DNA of 64,000 nucleotides, taken from Streptomyces ferrugineus. GTDB taxonomy: Bacteria > Actinomycetota > Actinomycetes > Streptomycetales > Streptomycetaceae. This document shows positions 62,583 through 64,000 of this stretch, in pieces. The position numbers and the translations under genes were made by a program. Positions within the stretch are counted from its first letter, which is position 1, and every line of letters starts with the position of its first letter. Location of the stretch: positions 8,841,001 through 8,905,000 of the forward strand of contig NZ_CP063373.1 of NCBI RefSeq assembly GCF_015160855.1, written 5' to 3'. The notes below the pieces were generated by a model, which made no database searches, was not told the DNA's origin, and saw only the letters and a program-made list of their open reading frames with translations.

Positions 62583-63533
62583 GTGCAGGTCTTCCCCCGG
62601 CAGGCTCTGATCAGCGCCGCCGTCGTCAGCGTTCTGGCGGTGACAGCCGCCTGCGGCGGACAGGACGACCAGCAGGCGGCGGCAGCCGACTCGGTCGAGG
62701 CGTCGCGGACGCCGGGCGACAGCCCCGCCGACGCCTCCGGCTCCGCGTCCCCGAGCGCCTCCGTCTCCGCCAGTCCGTCCACCTCCGACGACGCCTCCGC
62801 CTCGGCGTCCCCCTCCGCCTCCGCGTCCGACGCCGCCACGCGGGAAGCCGGCGCGGCGGCGAGCGGCACCGGCGCGGGCACAGGCACCGGCTCGGCGACC
62901 GGCGGCCAGCAGGACCCGGCGCCCGCCGCACCCGCCGCCCCCGACTTCCCGGTACCGGTCGAGGCCGGCGACGCCACCCAGCTGATCACCGTCAAGGCCA
63001 GCGGCTCCTACGCCACCGTCACCGCCTGGGCCAAGGGTTCCTCCGGCTGGAAGGCCCAGTTCAGCACCAGCGCGGGCCGGGTCGGCTCCAACGGCGTGAC
63101 CGACGGGGCGACCCGGCGGCAGAGCACCTACACCACCCCGAGCGGCACGTACACGATCACCGAGGGCTTCGGCCACCTCGCCGGCGGCACCGCCATGCCG
63201 TACCACGTGGTCACCGACGACGACTGGTGGGTGCAGGACCCCGAGTCGAAGTTCTACAACTCCATGCACGGCGAGGAGGGCGCGGACTTCCCGCTCACCG
63301 AGTCCGGCGACCGCGGCAGCGAGCACCTCATCAACTACCCGACCCAGTACGCCAAGGCCCTCGTCATCAACTTCAACCGGTGGCCCGCCACACCCGGCCG
63401 CGGCGCCGGCATCTTCCTGCACGTCAACGGCAGCGGCGCGACGGCGGGATGTGTGTCGGTACCCCGGGCCACCATGGACCGCATCATGGGCTGGATCACG
63501 CCGTCCGCCCATCCCCGGATCGCCATCGGCTGA
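62583..63533 (+). CDS. L,D-transpeptidase (YkuD) lipoprotein
   Basis: A 316-residue exported protein. The signal ends in a lipobox-like VTAACGG (Thr at -3 is unusual). A long Ser/Ala/Asp linker (30-115) follows, then a YkuD-type catalytic domain with KGSSGWKAQFSTSAGRVGSN, TPSGTYTITEGFGHLAGG, FLHVNGSGATAGCVSVP (His and active-site Cys) and MDRIMGWITP. Unlike the 39854 gene it has no peptidoglycan-binding domain. It cross-links peptidoglycan or attaches proteins to it outside the membrane. GTG 62583 sits close after a GGAG site. Confidence 0.87.
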   Translation: MQVFPRQALISAAVVSVLAVTAACGGQDDQQAAAADSVEASRTPGDSPADASGSASPSASVSASPSTSDDASASASPSASASDAATREAGAAASGTGAGTGTGSATGGQQDPAPAAPAAPDFPVPVEAGDATQLITVKASGSYATVTAWAKGSSGWKAQFSTSAGRVGSNGVTDGATRRQSTYTTPSGTYTITEGFGHLAGGTAMPYHVVTDDDWWVQDPESKFYNSMHGEEGADFPLTESGDRGSEHLINYPTQYAKALVINFNRWPATPGRGAGIFLHVNGSGATAGCVSVPRATMDRIMGWITPSAHPRIAIG

Positions 63534-63696
63534 ATCCAAAAGTGATCTGCGTCACTCCCCTATCTGGTGCAGTGACGTTTGCGCAGTGCAAAACGCTGGG
63601 TGGAGCGGGCCATCTCTGTGGCTGATGCGCCTCGCGTGACTTTCTTTCTGGTCTTCCTTCGGCCCTCCAGGGCCTTCTTTTGGGGTGGGATTCGTC

Positions 63697-64000
63697 TTGA
63701 GTCGTCGTACTCGACGTGCGCGTCGTACGTCGCACGCGTACAGACCGCTGAGCCTGAAGCGCAGAGCCTGGCTGACGCTCGGCGCCGTCGTGCTGGGGGG
63801 TGGCGGCGTGGCCACGTACGCGCTGGCCGACCCGTCCGACGACACCGGCGCGACGGGCCGGGCCAAGCGCCCGACGAAGGTCTACGACCTCGCGCTGAAG
63901 GGCAGCGGCAGCAAGGAGCGGGAGCTGCCGCGCACCGGCACCAACCAGTTCTCGCTGCTGGGCGTCTCCTGGACCGGGCCCACGAAGCAGATCGACGGCA
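63697..64000 (+). CDS. N-terminal part of a probable peptidoglycan-recognition amidase (3' end outside window)
   Basis: An open frame from TTG 63697 to the window end (101 codons). It has a very basic start (MSRRTRRARRTSHAYRP), one hydrophobic segment (AWLTLGAVVLGGGGVATYAL) acting as signal or anchor, then VYDLALKGSGSKERELPRTG and FSLLGVSWTGP. The latter sequences resemble the N-terminal region of Streptomyces PGRP-type N-acetylmuramoyl-L-alanine amidases, as I remember them; the catalytic domain is not in the window. GGGGTGGGA lies upstream of the TTG. Placement after an L,D-transpeptidase fits a cell-wall role. Confidence 0.6.
   Translation, partial: MSRRTRRARRTSHAYRPLSLKRRAWLTLGAVVLGGGGVATYALADPSDDTGATGRAKRPTKVYDLALKGSGSKERELPRTGTNQFSLLGVSWTGPTKQIDG

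Overview
The window is a piece of a Streptomyces-type actinobacterial chromosome. The DNA is very GC-rich with strong third-position GC bias, and GTG starts and ATGA/GTGA overlaps are common. Many lipoproteins carry actinobacterial lipoboxes, ECF sigma/anti-sigma pairs are present, and I found one rare TTA codon. From memory the gene order resembles the S. coelicolor SCO49xx-SCO48xx core region (afsQ lipoprotein side, adenosine deaminase, nucleoside ABC operon, teichulosonic-acid genes, ECF pairs), but I could not run a comparison. I see no tRNA, rRNA, CRISPR array, IS element or prophage.

Layout. (1) 1-11.9 kb: the end of a lipoprotein gene, VanZ and PspC membrane proteins, adenosine deaminase, an alpha/beta-hydrolase-fold protein, two LysR regulators (one with a TTA codon), an MFS exporter, a broken dnaN fragment, a SigG-like sigma factor behind a candidate DNA-damage promoter, a STAS protein, an AEC transporter and a Uma2 protein. 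(2) 11.9-20.5 kb: a nucleoside uptake and salvage module with two BmpA-type lipoproteins and the overlapping run ATPase, permease, permease, cytidine deaminase, then thymidine phosphorylase. The palindrome TCTACGCGCGTAGA or a close variant lies before each transcription unit and before the distant adenosine deaminase, which suggests one regulon. (3) 20.7-24.2 kb: M20 amidohydrolase, acetyltransferase, methyltransferase and small secreted or decayed genes.

(4) 24.3-35.2 kb: a nonulosonic-acid (Kdn/sialic-type) cell-wall glycopolymer locus. It holds a NeuB-like synthase, a NeuA-HAD fusion, four sialyltransferase-fold glycosyltransferases, two GT2 enzymes and an acyltransferase. The GT2 plus polysialyltransferase-like pair occurs twice in inverted orientation around the acyltransferase. 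(5) 35.3-40.7 kb: a TetR/FAD-monooxygenase pair with two perfect operators, a second Uma2 gene, an acyl-CoA mutase large subunit and an L,D-transpeptidase lipoprotein. (6) 40.9-47.3 kb: two paralogous ECF sigma/anti-sigma modules, the second behind a lipoprotein gene frameshifted in a G-run, then a DUF3152 zincin-like protein.

(7) 47.5-64 kb: cell-envelope and secreted proteins. These include a Septum_form-like lipoprotein lacking a normal start, a secreted propeller/FlgD-like protein, a 2,891-residue secreted RHS/YD-repeat protein with inserted golvesin-like domains and an unrecognised Gly-rich C-terminal tail followed by a membrane-protein gene, a second L,D-transpeptidase and the start of a probable peptidoglycan amidase. 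The most interesting items are the nucleoside operator set, the RHS protein with its tail and membrane neighbour, the duplicated glycopolymer cassette, the damage promoter before the sigma factor and the G-run frameshift.
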